Position numbers and translations under genes: made by a program
Part shown: positions 4,432-5,855 of the stretch, in pieces
Layout of the letters: each line of letters starts with the position of its first letter
Numbering within the stretch: position 1 is the first letter of the stretch
NCBI GenBank assembly: GCA_017476305.1
Contig: JAFVAA010000576.1
Coordinates: forward strand, 1-5,855
Source of the DNA: Lachnospiraceae bacterium
GTDB taxonomy: Bacteria > Bacillota > Clostridia > Lachnospirales > Lachnospiraceae
Reading direction: 5' to 3'
Length of the DNA stretch: 5,855 bases
Notes under the pieces: generated by a model
Seen by the model: only the letters and a program-made list of their open reading frames with translations
The model's database searches: none
Told to the model about the DNA's origin: nothing

Positions 4432-5855
4432 TTTCCTCCCCATCCTCTTTTAGCTCCATTTTATTTTTGTACATTTCATCATCTGCCCTTTCAAATACCT
4501 CCTCTATGGTATGATCCTTTTTTTCATCAAAATGGCTGATTCCCTAAGCGACCACTACCTATCCTTTTTCTTTATTCTCCTTTGACCGGTTTCTGATATC
4601 GTTCAAAAGCTTTTCTCTGTTTTTAAAATCCTGCCCCTGCAGAACCACCACGAACTCATCTCCACCAATTCGAAAAACGGGGCTGCGCTTAAAAATCGAA
4701 CAAATCATACGGCTGGCATCCTTTATCCAATAATCCCCCGCTTTATGCCCCAGAGTATCATTGATGACCTTTAAATTATTTACATCACAGACTACGATAG
4801 CAAACTCCATTGGAATTTTCGCTATGATCCTGCGATTCAGCTTTTCTTCCATCGTTTTATATGCATGCTTACTCTTCGTCCCGGTCAGGGGATCCTTGTC
4901 CACTAACTCTCTGGTCTTTTTTAAAGCTTTTGCATATTCTATTTCCCGACGCATCTGTGCATCAATACTGCTGATTCCCACCAAAATAGAATCTCTGCGG
5001 TCATCTAAATAATCCACCTTCATACTGACATAGACAGGAGATGCCTGAAACATCAAACGGTAAGAAATGGTAAACGGATGTCCTTTTTCTATTTCTTACA
5101 ATACAAACTTTTTGGTAAATACACTTAAGATTCGTACCTTATCCTCCTTATGAATCGTTTCCCGCATTTTCTTCCGCATTTCACGAAAGAAATTCTCTCC
5201 CTTTTTCTCAATATCAAGCTCCTTATATTCATCTCTGGAATTATATTCTATGTAATGGTCATCTTTCAGATCCACATAATACACACTAAAATAATCCTTC
5301 GACAAAGTTAAAGCAATCTGTAAAAAAGTCAATTTATCCGTCTGGCTTTTTTTCAGTTCCTTTAATGTTTTTTCCAGTTTTTTCTGTCGTCTGACCTGTA
5401 TATCTACATTATTTACCCCCACAAGGATATGGCCGGGATCCCCATCTATGCGAACCACATTTGTACTGACATAAGTAGGTGTTCCCTGCAAGAGCAGACG
5501 GTATGTCAGCACCAGGGAATCCGTCCGGTTAAGCTCATTCACTATTTTTTCCTTCTGAAATGCCAAAAGCACCATCTCCACATCCTTTGAACAAACCTGC
5601 TTCGGGATATTTTTTTGACAATCTGCAAAAAAATCCTCACCGCTATTGATAATTTCCAAAGAACGCAGCGTACTGTTCGAGGTATATTCCATATAGTATC
5701 CGGTAATAATATCCACATAAAAAATACTAAAATAATTTTTAGAAAGTGTTTCCGCAATTTTAGTATAGGTCAGATTTTTTTTCTGTAAAAAGTTTATCTC
5801 TTTTTGTATCTGTTCATCTATATTTCCCACACAGACAAGTACATGGCGGGAATCA
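4424..5855 (-). pseudogene. Diguanylate cyclase with tandem PAS-like domains, interrupted by three nonsense codons (5' end outside window)
   Basis: One continuous minus-strand frame runs from the right edge to a TAA at 4424-4426, broken only by TAA (5096-5098), TAG (4559-4561) and TAG (4544-4546). It encodes the tail of one PAS-like unit (HVLVCVGNID), two complete PAS-like units, a short coiled linker, and a GGDEF domain from about 4900. The GGDEF domain contains DPLTG, CDVNNLKVINDTLGH with metal-binding D, and an intact GGDEF at 4652-4666. Beyond the stops the same frame still encodes the typical end, GISHFDEKKDH and FERADDEMYKNK. Diguanylate cyclases join two GTP into cyclic di-GMP. No RxxD product-inhibition site is seen before GGDEF. 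No membrane segment lies in the visible part. The 3' end overlaps the GH59 pseudogene tail by 8 bp. If translated, the pieces would be a sensor-only protein ending at 5096 and a GGDEF fragment at 4559-5056, the latter only if a TTG or ATG near 5056 were used. Confidence 0.8.
4940..5770 (-). repeat. Tandem PAS-like domain repeats within the cyclase pseudogene
   Basis: Two units are encoded at 5381-5770 and 4940-5329. They match at a constant offset of 147 residues: LSKNYFSIFYVD against LSKDYFSVYYVD, GEDFF against GENFF, LTYRLLLQGTPTYVS against ISYRLMFQASPVYVS, and HILVGVNNVD against SILVGISSID. The end of a third unit (HVLVCVGNID) is present at the right edge, 138 residues ahead of its counterpart; the difference comes from a 9-residue longer coiled linker between the two complete units. 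The DNA has diverged, so the duplication is old. Confidence 0.7.

Noticed and set aside
4544..4561. Two TAG codons 15 bp apart suggesting pyrrolysine or amber recoding
   Set aside because: A TAA also interrupts the gene, no recoding machinery or stem-loop is visible, and simple nonsense mutation explains all three.
4761..5012. Plus-strand open frame of 83 codons opposite the GGDEF region
   Set aside because: Antisense shadow of strongly conserved GGDEF-domain coding sequence.

Overview
The window is AT-rich, uses strong AGGAGG-type ribosome binding sites, and carries protein families typical of gut Clostridia: a RhuM/Fic protein, a GH59-like glycosidase, and a cyclase with tandem PAS-like sensors. 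I read it as chromosomal DNA of a Bacillota member, most likely a Lachnospiraceae-type organism. This is inference from content; there is no rRNA or other marker gene in the window.

Layout. Positions 1-196 (minus) hold the first 65 codons of a gene I do not recognise, which runs off the left edge. Upstream of it, 197-522 has no gene but is rich in structured DNA: three palindromes of identical design (GATAAY-N5-ATTATC), then short direct repeats, including a 14-bp pair with a 21-bp period, and a TGTGTCAGG end. These look like an operator array followed by a transposon-end-like segment.

Positions 523-2918 (minus) are a compact, apparently intact operon read from 2918 down to 543: a HAD phosphatase, a RhuM-Fic/Doc-like fusion protein and a divergent signal peptidase II family membrane protein. 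The gaps are 33 and 24 bp. A good promoter lies at 2970-2998, and a hairpin terminator overlaps the last stop codon.

Positions 2919-3259 are a divergent intergenic region. From 3260 to 4431 (plus) lies a secreted GH59 (galactocerebrosidase-like) glycosidase reduced to a pseudogene. Two internal deletions change the frame, and two further in-frame losses are likely. It converges with, and overlaps by 8 bp, a second pseudogene at 4424-5855 (minus). That one is a diguanylate cyclase with repeated PAS-like domains, interrupted by three in-frame nonsense codons but no frameshift. Its 5' end lies outside the window.

Together the right half is a zone of recent gene decay (one gene broken by deletions, its neighbour by point mutations), while the central operon is preserved. 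The points most worth a second look are the triple palindrome array in front of the unknown left-edge gene, the multiply deleted GH59 gene, the nonsense-interrupted cyclase, and the Doc-like Fic protein with no visible antitoxin. I saw no tRNA, rRNA or CRISPR array.
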